The notes: generated by a model from the letters alone, not told the origin. 64,000 bases of DNA from Pampus argenteus (GCA_036937835.1 CM072871.1:424501-488500), one strand, 5' to 3'; positions 9,010-20,942 are shown, numbered from the stretch's first letter. Program-made: numbers and translations.

Positions 9010-12000
9010 ATGAACGACGCGGCGGGGCTCCGGTTCCGGCGGCAGCACAGACCGCGGGTCATCACCGACGAGCTGCCGGAGCACCGGCAGAAAAACACTG
9101 TGTAAGAAACCGCTGCGGGGCCGCAGACTCAGAAACAGCTGCTAGTCTGACGGTACGGGCGTATGTGACGTCACGGCACCGAGCTCCGGTCCAGCAGCTG
9201 GTTGATTATTGATCAGATTACAGGAGATGCTGCTGTCTTGTTTGAGACCGTAAAAAGATCAATATTCACCGCGTAGACAAACACAGGTCAGGTTATTGAT
9301 TAACAGAGCTAGCAGCTGCTAGTAGCTGTTAGCAGTAGCTGCTAGCTGTAGCTGCTAGCTGCCGTTAGCTGCCGTTTAGCTTCAGTCTGAAACCTTCGTC
9401 TGCATAACGAGCTCAGCTCTGAATGACTTCATATGATCACATTCAACCACACTAATCATACAACTGAAGAACATATGAATAATATAGTAGCTCGTGCTAT
9501 TTAGGATGATGAACAGACTAAACAATAAACATTTCTACTTTCAACACAGAGTGGGACAGTAGTTAATGACTGATTAACAATGTGGATTATTTTAATGAAA
9601 TTAAAAAGTATTAATCACACAGCTGTCACTCACACCACGTGTTAATGGTCTGTTTGTTCTGGATTAATCACGTTGCTACTATATAATATATATTGATCTT
9701 TTTCACTAGTCACTTTAACTCAAACTCTAGACTTTGGTCCACATCAGGATCCTGTAGAATTAACGACTCTTGTTGACAATATTTGATCCAATGGGCTGAA
9801 ATCACATGACCTTAGTTGCCTTGATGATTTATCCCGGTTAAAAGTGGGCCATCTTCTGACCCTGAAAACCCAGACAGGAAGTTACCTCGCTAACCATAAA
9901 CCTCTCAGCTTTCTGTTGTTGTTGTTGTTTCCTCTGAGCTTTCTGTTGTGATGTTGTTGTTTCCTCTGAGCTTTCTGTTGTGATGTTGTTGTTGTTGTTG
10001 TTGTTTCCTCTGAGCTTTCTGTTGTGATGTTGTTGTTGTTGTTGTTTCCTCTGAGCTTTCTGTTGTGATGTTGTTTCCTCTGAGCTTTCTGTTGTGATGT
10101 TGTTGTTGTTGTTTCCTCTGAGCTTTCTGTTGTGATGTTGTTGTTTCCTCTGAGCTTTCTGTTGTGATGTTGTTGTTTCCTCTGAGCTTTCTGTTGTGAT
10201 GTTGTTGTTGTGTTGTTGTTTCCTCTCAGCTTTCTGTTGTGATGTTGTTGTTTCCTCTCAGCTTTCTGTTGTGATGTTGTTGTTTCCTCTCAGCTTTCTG
10301 TTGTGATGTTGTTGTTGTTGTTGTTTCCTCTCTCAGCACCTACAGCGGGAAGGTGTTTCAGGTGACTCTGCTCTCTTTGGGCGGCTTTCTGTTTTTTCCT
10401 CTCCTGGTCATCATCCTCATTTTGGAGTCTCCCATCCACCCCGAAGTCCTCAGGTGAGCCCACCACAGGTGGATTTGATTTTATTTTAACTAATACAGCT
10501 GACAGCAGGAAGTCTTCCTTTTGGTACACAAGGAGCAGATTTCAGTTTTCTTTCTGAAAGAGTTGAAAATAAAGATGTAATATTTTAATTAAGAGTCATG
10601 AGTCTAACCAGACCTTAACCACAGCGTTGTCATCGTCAATTATTTTCAGTAAAAGTAATACTTTGCTAATAAAGTTAGAATATTTAGAGAATAAAGTTGT
10701 ATTACAACTGTCAACGTCATGTTCTAAATATTTAGATTTTAGTCTCTAAATCTTCAGGTTTCTTTAATCCTTGACTGTCATTAAAAAAATGCCCCCTGCT
10801 GGCTGCTTGGTGTCCTGCAGCCTGAAGGAGCCTCCTGTAATGACGGGCTGCTGGGAGCCGAACCTGAAGCTCAGGGAGGCTCAGAGACTCTTTGAGGACC
10901 AGATCATCGGACCAGAGTCCATCGCTAACATTGGAGGTTGGTGTGTTTAGACAGTAGTTACTGGTAGTTCAAACACACGGACATTTAGAGGTGTAGATTA
11001 TAAAGAGTTAATACCAGTGTACAGGTGAGTTGTTTGTACAGATGTCCAGTTTGCAGGTAACTGGGCTGTCCAGTCTGGGTCTTCAAAGACATATTAAGAG
11101 TAAAGTCTAGTTTCCAGACTTGGAGTCTCAGTTTTTCAGACTCTGTTCTTTCCTATTATAGTGTGTTTTATTAATTGTTTATACTGATTATAAATGATCA
11201 GTTGGTCTTATAACCATATCCATGTTTTCCGTCTCTAATGAAAAGAGTTCCTATGTTTGTTTAAAAGTTTTATCAGAAGTTTTCCGGGATCACTCGGACT
11301 GCTGCCTTTCATTTTATATGAGTGTCTTTGTATTTGATTATGTAATATGTCTTTGATAGATAAACCTGTTTTTGTAAGCATTTTAATGTAAAGTATTTGA
11401 GTTCCTTTGAAATGAAATAAAACAGCGTTGTCTTCAGAGTTTTCTAATAAACAGCAAATACTGAAATAACAATCCTCAGTGATGAAGAACATGAAGAAGA
11501 AGTGAGAGTTGACATATTTATGTCTCTTCTGTCTGCAGATGTTTTGTTCTCTGGAACAGCTGACGGGAAGATTGTGAAGCTGATTGGTCGGAGAATCCAC
11601 ACGGTGACGAGACTCGGAAATCTGCCCTGTGGTAAGAAAAACAGCTGCTGAGGTTTAGTTCAGTTTAAAGTAGTAGTGGGCATAGATTAGTTTTTAAATC
11701 TAGATTTATCTCACTGAAATCTTGAAATTAATCTAGATTAATCTAGCTTGCTTTAGTTTAGTATAAGGTTAATTTAGTTTAAAAGTAAACTATAATTCCT
11801 TCAAGTTTAGTTTTTCAACTTTTTAAAAATTTATACATCAAAAAAACTTCTGTAAGATAACTGAAGTGAACTAACTCACCTTTTAGTTGTTGTATGTTTA
11901 AATTAATTTACCGTTTTAAAATTAAACATTTAACCCAAGAAAACCTCCTTAAACTAATCTAACTGAAAATGCTGTAAGATACTGTTTCACCTTTAAACTG

Positions 12001-14762
12001 AACATTTTCATTAAGATTCAGGTAAAATATGACTGAATAAGAAACACTTTAATAGATTAAAGGTTGACTCTGTGCCTTTGAGCAATAACTGGGTGTTTCT
12101 TCACTGTTGGCTCATGTTGCTTCTGGAGTTTTAACTGTTCAAACATTTCTCATCATTTCTCATCTAATGATGAAACAAACAGATTAAATAAACATCTTAG
12201 GTTCATTAACAACCAAGAGTGAAACTAAAGAGGACATTTAGTTTTACCACAACATTCAGTCTGACTCACTCGGGGTTAAAATGCACTTAATGTGGCGGTT
12301 CTTCACACAGGAAATTGTGTCATGAATTTGGTTCATGACACATTTAACTTCTGGTTCTACTTTCTGATCTGATGTAGAGTAAAGTGACAATAGATGATAA
12401 TGTTCATTCACTATGAATAAAAGAATGGAAGCCCATGTCCGGCAAAAAATAAATTACATGTTATGAATGACCAAAATGAAAATATGCTTTAGTCAAAATT
12501 ATACACAGACCAGCAGCCTCATAGAGGAAAAATAATAGGAAAAAATGTCAACACTATTGTTAAATGGTAAATAGATGCATTTATACAGAACTATTACATA
12601 AAGCACTTTACAACACATGCCAACCGGAAACTGAACCCCGACCTGATCAGAGCTGCTCCACCTCATAGAGCCACATAATAAATGAATGTCTTCTGTTACT
12701 TTGTGTCAAATTAAGTGATATTAGTTTGTTTTTCCTTTATGACACCTGCTGGCTTCCATAAGTTTAAAATAATTAAAATGTTTAAATGTCAGATGTAAAA
12801 AGGTTTACATGCTAAGTTAAAGACATGAGATGCAAAGTCAAACTCTGATTTTGTGTCTTTGTATATAATTTAGATTTTTAAAAGTCCTAATTTTTACTTA
12901 GTATCTCACAATTTGTACTAACTTTTAATTTATTTTTCTTTACTGACAGTAATGGACTTCATGTAATTGTCTAATTGTCTTCTGATCATTCTGAACTGTA
13001 CAGTATGTTAAATATTTACTACACTGTACATTATATTGAGTATATATAGTGTGTTTGTTGTATAATTTGTGGCGTGGGTGACTGCAGGATCCAGAGAGGA
13101 GGAGACCAACTGTGGGAGGCCGTTGGGGATCCGAGTCGGACCAAACGGGACTCTGTTTGTAGCTGATGCTTACCTGGGAGTGTTCGAGGTCAACCCCACC
13201 ACAGGTGAGTGTGTGTGCACTGTATATACTGCTGTGTGTATTCCACTGTATCATTATAAGTGTGGTCATGAAGGCGTTTTCATTGTTGAGTTTTCTCATG
13301 TAAAGAAAGTGTTTCATGTCTTCAGGTGAGTCCACTCGGCTGGTGTCGGGTGGTCAGGTGGTTGCAGGCAGGAAGTTGTCATTCATCAATGACCTTGCGG
13401 TGACGCAGGATGGCAAGAAGCTGTACTTCACCGACTCCAGCAGCAGGTGGCAGCGCAGAGACTACATGCACCTCATCATGGAGGCCACTGCCGACGGACG
13501 GTACAACACACAACATAAAATACTCCAAAAATTTAAAAATGATTCAGCGTACATTCTCAAACAGGTTTTTCTCAAGGAGATTAAATCGATCACAACTGGA
13601 CTTGGTTATTTGTCTTTGAAGACGTTTCACCTCTCATCCAAGAGGCTTCATCAGTTCATGCTCGCTTGACTAGGCTGGGACTAGTCCAACTAGCTGGTGT
13701 AGAAACCAGGTATTTAACCTCTGTGGAGGCAGTCACATGGCCAGTGATGTCATTGGCTCATTAACACTCCATGTGCCCAACGACAGACGTTTAGTGACAG
13801 TCGTTGGGGGTGGTGAAAGTTAGTTTCGACTTCGTTAGTGTTCTATTGTGTTATAACGACAGTCGTTAGAGTCACATGGGGTCTTTTGTGAATGGCTGTT
13901 GTTCTTAGAGGCTAAGTTGCTGAATCTCCTGGGAAGAGATGAAAGGGCAGCATTGTAAATTGGAGGTAGATGGTGTCTCAGACCTCCTCCTCTTTACTCA
14001 TTCATTCCAGTTGTGTTTGCATTTCCATTGTGTCTCTGAAGGTATACCTCTCTAACTCTAACTTATCTAACTCAGGTCATCAAAAGTCCGTCGAACACCT
14101 GAGTAGTATTTGTGACAGGTGCGTTGGTGGAGTAGACTTTCTTCATATAGCTGAAGGTCTTTGACTGAAACGTTTCTAACTAAAGTAATTTAAATATTGG
14201 GGGATGTGTCTTTAAATATATAAACAATTTGATGTAAACCACTATAAGTTGGAAGGTGTGTATTAAAGGTGCTACACAAACACAGTTGTTCACATTGAAA
14301 GCCTTCCAGCTGCTTCCTGTTTATTCAAAGCACCATCATGATAATGGCTCCGTGTTTCCTGTCAGCGTGTTGGAGTTCGACACGGAGAGCAGAGAGCTGA
14401 CGGTCGTCATGGAGAATCTTCGATTCCCAAACGGCATCCAGCTGCTGCCTGATGAGGAGTCTGTGCTGGTGGCGGAGACCACCATGGCTCGCATACGCAG
14501 GTAAATATTAACAACAACACTGTATAACTTGCAAATCAAATCAAATCAAATTTTATTTATATAGCCCAAAATCACAAAATACATTTGTCTCAGAGGGCTT
14601 TACAATCAAAGCCAATAAGGATGCAGAGAATAAGGATAATTATCAAAGTGCAATTAAACTGGGAAAGAGGCATAAATGTGTGATTCCATCTTGTTATTAA
14701 ATGTGAAGAATGCGTTGTTTTCATTTTTTAGTTAAATATATATGAAATGAAACCGGGGGAAA

Positions 14763-14809
<47 letters not shown>

Positions 14810-16620
14810 CTGCGCAGTGTGTGTGTTGGATGTTGTCTTGTGTCGATACTTCAGTGTGTACATCAGCCCTATTTGTGTTTGTTCTTCAGAGTCCATGTTG
14901 CCGGTCTAAATAAAGGCGGGATGGACACGTTCATCGACAACCTGCCCGGTTTCCCTGACAACATCCGGCCGAGCTCCACCGGAGGTTACTGGGTGGCCAT
15001 GTCTGCCGTGCGGCCCAACCCCGGCTTCTCCATGCTGGACTTCCTGTCCCACAGACCCTGGATCAAGAAGCTAATCTTCAAGGTCAGCGAGATAACGGTC
15101 CAAAGATCTGTAGATTAGTCAGTGTCACAAAAAATAATTACATTTTTATTATTTAACCTTTATTTAGCTCATTGATGTCTTTCCCAAAGGTGAAAATCAC
15201 ATTTTACATCAAAGTACACAAAAATACAGAGTGAAAGAACAAAACAGCAGCTATACACATAATAAATATCAATCATATAAAGTGCAGATTCTTTGATTTC
15301 ACAGACATAAAATTAATTATGCCAATTGTAAATGTTCTGGAGGGAGGCAGGACACCCAGGTAAGAAGAGACCGGACCAATAAAACTCAACCAGTGTATGC
15401 GCCTGTGAACACATCCGCATATCAAGGGCTCGAAAGGAGAGGCAGAAGAAGGATTTATAAAACTAACTCCAGCTTGAGTTTAGAGACCCGATGAGACTTA
15501 AGATAACTGGTGATCGTTACAGAAGCACAAAAAGTAAAACCTGAGATTCGATCTTTTCTTTTCCTCAGGCAGCTGAAATGTTTGATAGAAACAGCACGAG
15601 TTTAGTTTGTCTGCATCTTGACTCTTTAATCTGAACTGGGTCCAGGTCCAGGTCTCCCACTGGTCCTGGACAGTCAGAAGTGAGTCTCGAGTTTCTGTCC
15701 TGATACAGTCAGTCTGTATCTGATTCTGTCTGCAGTTTATTGTTATTATACTGTTTCATTTCCTTCCTACGATAATATTTTCAAAGTTTGTTTGAATGAA
15801 CCTGAATTATTCACGTTCACGTTCTTCTGGCTCTTTTCTCTCTGCTACATTCATACTAGTGTTGCTTCAATGATCCTGAGCTGAAGCATTTTCTGCTTCA
15901 TCCTCCTGAAGCATTAAGATGCATGTTAGCAGAAATAAGAAATGAATGAATAAAGAAGCCAGAATCAGCAAAATAATCATTAATTGGTGGCAGTGAAGAA
16001 CCAGTTTATTCATTTTGTGCTGCGTCTCACCTGTATCTGCACGACCTCCAGCTTTAAGCAGTATTTTGGTTTATTCTGAACTTCAGCAACATTAAACAGT
16101 TCATTTGATGTATTTACTGTTATTTCTATATTTGTTTAACAGACAATATATACCATAAACTTATTACTTGCAAAACTCACGCACCCATAATTAAAAAAAA
16201 TTAATAAATCAAACATAAAACAAAAATGAACACAATACTAATAAGATTCATATTGTTGTTGCAGTTTTGTGCCATCTGTGAAATAACTTTAATTATTCGG
16301 TCTCATCTTTTCACCCTTGACCTTTGTGTCCAACTTTATTCCTTTGTCATCCGTCACCTAACGTCTCACTTCCTGTTTCTACATCCTTCCTTCCTCTCCC
16401 GCCCTCTCAGCTCTTCAGTCAGGAAGTACTGATGAAGTTTGTCCCTCGGTACAGTCTGGTGGCGGAGCTCCACGACGGCGGCATCTGCACGCGAAGCTTC
16501 CATGACCCCAACGGGCTGGTGGCTGCCTACGTCAGCGAAGTCCACGAGTACGACGGCAATCTGTATCTGGGTTCTTTCCGCTCACCATACGTTGCCAAAC
16601 TTGACCTGCGACGGGTCTAA
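9010..16620 (+). CDS. apmap: Adipocyte plasma membrane-associated protein (APMAP)
   Basis: Nine coding exons: 9010-9101, 10337-10453, 10821-10936, 11539-11631, 13088-13204, 13326-13500, 14366-14500, 14890-15082 and 16411-16620. All joins keep frame and give 415 aa, against 416 in human. A short basic cytoplasmic tail precedes a signal-anchor helix at residues 40-60 (type II membrane protein). The rest is the six-bladed strictosidine synthase/SMP-30-like propeller. Landmarks are GRPLGIRVGPNGTLFVADAY (N-glycosylation site N159), FTDSSSRWQRRDY, FPNGIQL, AETTMARIRR, FPDNIRPSS and YLGSFRSP. Mammalian APMAP has arylesterase activity and roles in adipocyte differentiation and amyloid precursor handling. 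The start is supported by the match in length and N-terminal character. The gene sits tail-to-tail with the cystatin gene. Introns hold a minisatellite (intron 1) and a Penelope-like fragment (intron 6). Confidence 0.96.
9901..10330. repeat. apmap intron 1 minisatellite ending at the exon 2 acceptor
   Basis: About 12 units built on TTTCCTCTGAGCTTTCTGTT plus GTGATGTTGTTG and a variable run of GTT triplets. It stops only a few bases before exon 2. Each unit contains a pyrimidine tract followed by AG. The three copies nearest the exon carry CTCTCAG, almost identical to the genuine acceptor CTCTCTCAG at 10330-10336. Confidence 0.9.
12560..12690. repeat. Dispersed teleost repeat in apmap intron 4
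   Basis: AAATGGTAAATAGATGCATT followed by AAAGCACTTTACAACACATG resembles the widespread fish repeat that begins AAATGGTAAATGGACTGCAT. The remainder of this 1.4 kb intron (11632-13087) is AT-rich and holds nothing I recognise. Confidence 0.45.
13570..13990 (-). mobile_element. Penelope-like element fragment with hammerhead-core-like motif
   Basis: On the minus strand the piece contains CTGATGA (13648-13654), a short hairpin CCTCT/AGAGG, then GAAAC (13624-13628) and GTCTTCAAAGAC. The same block recurs at 39717-39790 and, degraded, at 26233-26275. In fish such sequences accompany Penelope-like retroelements, whose terminal repeats carry hammerhead motifs. No reverse-transcriptase or GIY-YIG coding is seen here. 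It lies in apmap intron 6, antisense to the gene. The family call is from memory. Confidence 0.5.
14531..14612. repeat. Teleost dispersed repeat, TTTTATTTATATAGCCC type, partial copy
   Basis: CAAATCAAATCAAATTTTAT is followed by TATAGCCCAAAATCACAAAA and GTCTCAGAGGGCTTTACAAT. This is a very common fish repeat; fuller copies occur at 24029, 49184 and 49587. This copy is in apmap intron 7. Confidence 0.75.
14776..14805. repeat. (TG)n microsatellite
   Basis: A short AT-rich run followed by about 15 TG units in apmap intron 7, roughly 85 bp before exon 8. Confidence 0.9.
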
Positions 16621-17809
16621 GAGCCTGACCAATCAACAGAGGGACACATGTGATGTCACTGTGTGATGTGAAGCCGTACGTTGTGACGCAGCACGACACT
16701 CTACCGGCAACGACTGTTTGATGATGGACTAATGGGAAACGAAGGATCTGAATCCTCCGCCCTAGTTAATAATCTGACTCATCACCACGTTACTGCATTT
16801 CTTCAGTCTGACGTTATATTCATGTAAACATGTTTCTGTTTGGGGACGTTTTATTTCACACGTCATGAACCGCGCTACAGACTGAATCTCAATCATATTA
16901 ATAACCTTGTTGGCTTAGTATTTGATTTAGTGAAAGCAGCTTTGATTCATTGAGACGTCTTGTTAGTTGCAGGTTGGCAAATCCAATGAACTAATGTGTA
17001 ACTATATCTATATATACATTTCTGCCTTCATGTCTCATTAAACTTATAAAATCCTACATTAACCTTGAACCAGATAATTTTCATGATACATAAACCATAA
17101 ATCCAGTATGAAATTCACCCTGCAAGTGAGATACATAAAACTCTAATAAAATAATATTTGACAGTAAGTATATCTTATATAAAATTATCACCTATTTGAG
17201 TCCAAGATGTTATTACCCACTAAACCAAACTATCACTTTTTCTGTTTTGTATAATTTGTACCAAACTGCTCCACATTTGAAAAAATTAACACTGAAAATT
17301 TCCAAGAAATTCGTATGAAATTAAAGGACCTGTGAAATAAATATTACTGCACACTGAGTTTAATTAAAACACAGCTGTAATTGTTCATCAGTCTGTCCAT
17401 GTGGTAACTGTTGAAATTATTTTATTGGAAAGTAAAGTCATTTTACGTACCTGTAAAATCTTCATGACAGCAGACAACAAAAGGCAGGTGATCTTTAGAC
17501 ACGACTGTAACTGGTGTTTTATCAAGTTGACGGTCAGTATTTTCACCAAATATTTTATTCAATATTGATTGCAGTGTATAAAATATGTTTATTTCCTGAA
17601 GATGACTTGTTTTGTCTGAGTAAGAGTCACAAACACAAAACATGTTGAGTTTACCATCATGGAAAATTGCTATTTTTAATTAATCAATTCAAAATTGTTT
17701 CCACTTAATTGTCTGTCAATCAGTTAATGATCCTGTCAGCTTTAAAGTGCTACCATGTACAGTCGGGGTCAGTAGGAGGTGGAGCTGGCTGTGATGGAGG
17801 TGGCTGCTT
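16621..17809. other. Convergent 3' region between apmap and the cystatin gene
   Basis: No coding sequence was recognised. It probably contains both 3' UTRs: an AATAAA for apmap lies at 17145-17150 on the plus strand, and the minus strand has candidate signals (TTTATT on plus) near 17549 and 17586 for the cystatin. An overlap of the transcripts cannot be excluded. Confidence 0.5.
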
Positions 17810-19904
17810 TTAGGGTTTGCAGACAAAAAACAGAGTCTTCGTCTCATTTTTCCAGGGAATCACCCAAATCTCAAAGTGACACTGAAATGTCTGGAAAACA
17901 TCAAAGAGACAAAATGTTACAAGATTCGGCTTCATTTCTCATGTTTCTGCAGATTAAAGTGTTTGGACTCATTTACTACTTCAGAATTTAAATTTATTTT
18001 ATAATTATCAACTTTTTTTTTCTTGGTAGAAACGAACTTCCATATTTCATGATTATGTTCCCCTATTTAGGATTTATAATTATTTAATGACTATTTTGCC
18101 AGAAAAACGCTCATAATTTGAATTATTGTGTACAAATACTATTTTACTTTCTCCTGATTTTTGAAAACTGAAAGCAAATTTATGAAGTAATCTAACATTT
18201 ATTTATTGTCTACTAATCAGTTTATTGATCCACAGTCGTGCAGTGCTTACACTCACCTGGTGCAGGTGACCTTCCGGCTGAAAGTCACAGTTGTTCAGAT
18301 TGTTGTTGTTTTCTTGTTTACGGCAGATGGTTCTGGAAATCTCTACATCTACGATGTACCGAATCCCCTTAACGATCTGACATACACACGGTGAACTTTT
18401 TATTTTCAGTGAATTATTTTGACTAAATGCAATTCCTGTTTTTATAGCAGTCACATGTTTCTGATCAGTTTCATGATGTGGTTAGCCTAGCTTAGCACAA
18501 TGGCTGGAAGCAGAGGGAAACTGTTAGCATAGCACCATCACAAGAGAACAATCCACTTCTGTCAGCTGTCTGATGTTTGCTGATCAGCTGTACAAACAAA
18601 AGTTTTTTTTAAAGGTATTTGTTGACAAACAACAGCTGAGTACACAACTATGTAAGTGAATCCACCCATTAATATTGATGATGCAATTAAGATATTTTAA
18701 TATTATACAGTACATTATATATAAAGTATATTTACTTCTTAATGTTTAAAGCTATATTTTTTTTCTGTTATTTAAGATGCTAAAAAACAGAAGTTTCCAA
18801 ATAACATTAAAATCATGAAAATAAATAATAAATCCATGGTTTTATAGCTTAAAAATGACTTTAGGGTATTTTTATATCACTTATAAAAACTCATTTTATT
18901 TATTTAGGGGCTCACAATCCCGTAATCCTGCAGAAATCTCATTAAAAACATTTCATTAATTATTATTAATTGATCCCATCTCAGGGGTTTGGTCAAACTC
19001 AGCTCTGCTTCTTGTGTCTGTGCTAAGCTGGGATAACAGTTGGCTCAGGTGTTTGCTGTTGTACCTGCCGCTGAGCTCTGTGGATGGAGGAGGGTTTGAA
19101 GAGGAAGGCGTCGTTTGATTGGTTGTTGAAGTAGCAGATGGCTGTGAGGATGACCTGCTGGAGGCCGCGGTCGTTCGTGCTGATGTTGTATGGAGATCCT
19201 GGTATTGAACGGCCATGATGGCTGCCTGACATTGACCTGGCCTCTGCAGGAGCACAGTTATCTGTTAACCAATATTTGTCTCAATAAAGTTTGTTCAAAC
19301 TGATTTACAGTCTTTAATTCTGTCCTTTAAAGTAAAGAATTTTCATTTTGCCAGTGAGATGAAAAACACCTCGGCTTCAGGAGCAGAAAATAGTAAATAT
19401 GTTTTAAGCAAACAGCTCCATGACACTGAATGCAGTCCTGTCTGTCCTTCAGATAGAATTAATTGATTTTAGATAAATTGATAAATATGGTCTTTTGCTT
19501 CTAACAATGCAGTAAAAGATGTAAAACAATGTAAAATTCAGTTTCATGGAAGCTGCATTAAATCAGCTGAAGATGTTGAGGCCTCCACCAACAGCATTTT
19601 GACACTATAGAATAAACTAAATAAAAGACACAAACAAAACAACAAAAACAACAAGCAGTTTGCAGATTGTATTAAACACTTATTAAAGTTGTGCAGATGA
19701 ATCTTCAAACAGAAACAGGAAGTAAACACTGAATACTGCTCAACGTATTCAAACTTATTCAATATTATTTTGGTTACAGCAAAGAAATGTAGACGTGTTG
19801 AAGGAAGGCACAAATTACAGGAAGTGAATGAAATAATTACCTTCAAACTGAAACTAGAGACAAAACAAACAAAGTGAAACAGAAAAATAAATATCAAACG
19901 TTTA

Positions 19905-19966
<62 letters not shown>

Positions 19967-20094
19967 GAGTAATAGATATTGTAAGACAGAAGGAAGGAAA
20001 TGTGATCTAAGTGATGGTTAACTGAGCAGCAGGAAGTGGTCGTCTCACCCAGAGCAGCGAGCAGTGAACCGAGCAGCAGCGTCCTCAGTCGCAT
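17810..20094 (-). CDS. cst7: Type 2 cystatin, cystatin F (CST7)-like
   Basis: Four exons on the minus strand: 20094-20049, 19243-19065, 18376-18257 and 17890-17810. All joins keep frame and give 141 aa. Residues 1-15 form a Leu-rich signal peptide (MRLRTLLLGSLLAAL), so the product is secreted or lysosomal. All three papain-inhibitor elements are present: N-terminal Gly31 (PGSPYN), QIVKG at 75-79 formed across an exon junction, and Pro127-Trp128. SND at 58-60 matches the legumain-binding site of cystatins C, E/M and F. Cys residues are at 52, 93, 105, 119 and 139; sequons are N35-I-S, N56-Q-S and N130-E-T. The stretch VDVEISRTICRK...NNCDFQ resembles mammalian cystatin F, an inhibitor of leukocyte cathepsins. 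Position next to apmap and syndig1 agrees with CST7. A generic fish cystatin is the alternative. Confidence 0.9.
18479..18545. repeat. Teleost dispersed fragment (GCTAAGCTAGGCTAA type)
   Basis: GGTTAGCCTAGCTTAGCACA and AGGGAAACTGTTAGCATAGC form the reverse complement of copies at 25170-25215 and 36136-36170 (CTTCCAGTCTTTGTGCTAAG). It lies in cystatin intron 2. Confidence 0.65.
19909..19961. repeat. (TA)n microsatellite in cystatin intron 1
   Basis: About 26 uninterrupted TA units, roughly 90 bp downstream (in gene sense) of the cystatin exon 1 donor. Confidence 0.95.
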
Positions 20095-20184
20095 CTCTGT
20101 CCGTCTTTGAGTCTCTGTGAAGATGTTCTGGTGGTCTGTTCTCTCCTGCAGAACCTGCAGGTTCTCAACCTGTCAAATGTGACA

Positions 20185-20220
20185 TCACTTCCTGTCAGTG
20201 TCAGTGGAGGACTTCCTGTA
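20185..20220 (-). promoter_or_regulatory. Two ETS/PU.1-type sites upstream of the cystatin ATG
   Basis: ACTTCCTGT occurs at 20187-20195 and again at 20212 onward, i.e. two ACAGGAAGT motifs on the gene strand, about 95 and 120 bp before the ATG. ETS-family factors such as PU.1 drive many leukocyte genes, and cystatin F is a leukocyte gene in mammals. Function here is inferred from motif and distance only. Confidence 0.35.
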
Positions 20221-20361
20221 GTGTGGAGGTTTATCAGAGTTCACTGAGACACACTGATCAGGACATCCCATCACTATAAATAATAATATAATATATAGTC
20301 AGATAAGAAAGTGCAGATTCAGCAGCTGAGACACAAAGCAGTTAAATCTAATTCATTCATA

Positions 20362-20942
20362 TACCGTATTTTACTATAGTATACGGCGCATCTAAAATCA
20401 TTACATTTTCTCAAAAATCAAAAGTGCGCTTCATGTATGACTTTATGTATGACTTTATGTATGACCTTTGGTTGTGTTCATTAACCTCAAACCGATTTTA
20501 TGTTGTACACATTACGGCTAATAACGTTTTACTCCGCGAGTCAGGAGCCTCTCAGAGGCCTGAATCATCCCTGAACAGCCCGGTGACAGCAGAGGCTGAC
20601 TCGGATAATCATCCCTGAACAACCCGGTGACAGCAGAGGCTGACTCGGATAATCATCCCTGAACAGCCCGGTGACAGCAGAGGCTGACTCGGTTAATCAT
20701 CCCTGAACAGCCCGGTGACAGCAGAGGCTGACTCGGTTAATGATGAGACGGATCCGGGCTGCTGGATCCTAAAATCACCCAACTGTTAAACTGATGATGT
20801 TTGATACCCACTTAAACTTGTATTTTTGTGTTAACCTACAACTGAGAGTTATTGTAAATTAGTTGAATAAAGTTCAACTTATCTGAACACGTTTTGTTTT
20901 CACTTATAATCCGATGCGCTTTATGGCTCGAAAAATACGGTA
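20362..20942. mobile_element. Non-autonomous DNA transposon with TACCGTATTTT termini
   Basis: The left end TACCGTATTTTACTATAGTA and the right end (reverse complement TACCGTATTTTTCGAGCC) form terminal inverted repeats of which the first 11 bp are perfect; both continue into GCGCATC-like blocks. Inside are a short repeat of TTATGTATGACT and four tandem copies of a 44-bp unit (CTGAACAGCCCGGTGACAGC..., about 20565-20740). No transposase was seen. The same left end recurs twice in cul9 intron 12. The superfamily is uncertain. Confidence 0.7.

Noticed and set aside
13326..13669. 117-codon frame reading through the apmap exon 6 donor
   Set aside because: The family sequence ends at TADGR, where the donor CG|GTACAA lies; the rest of the frame is intron and Penelope-like repeat.
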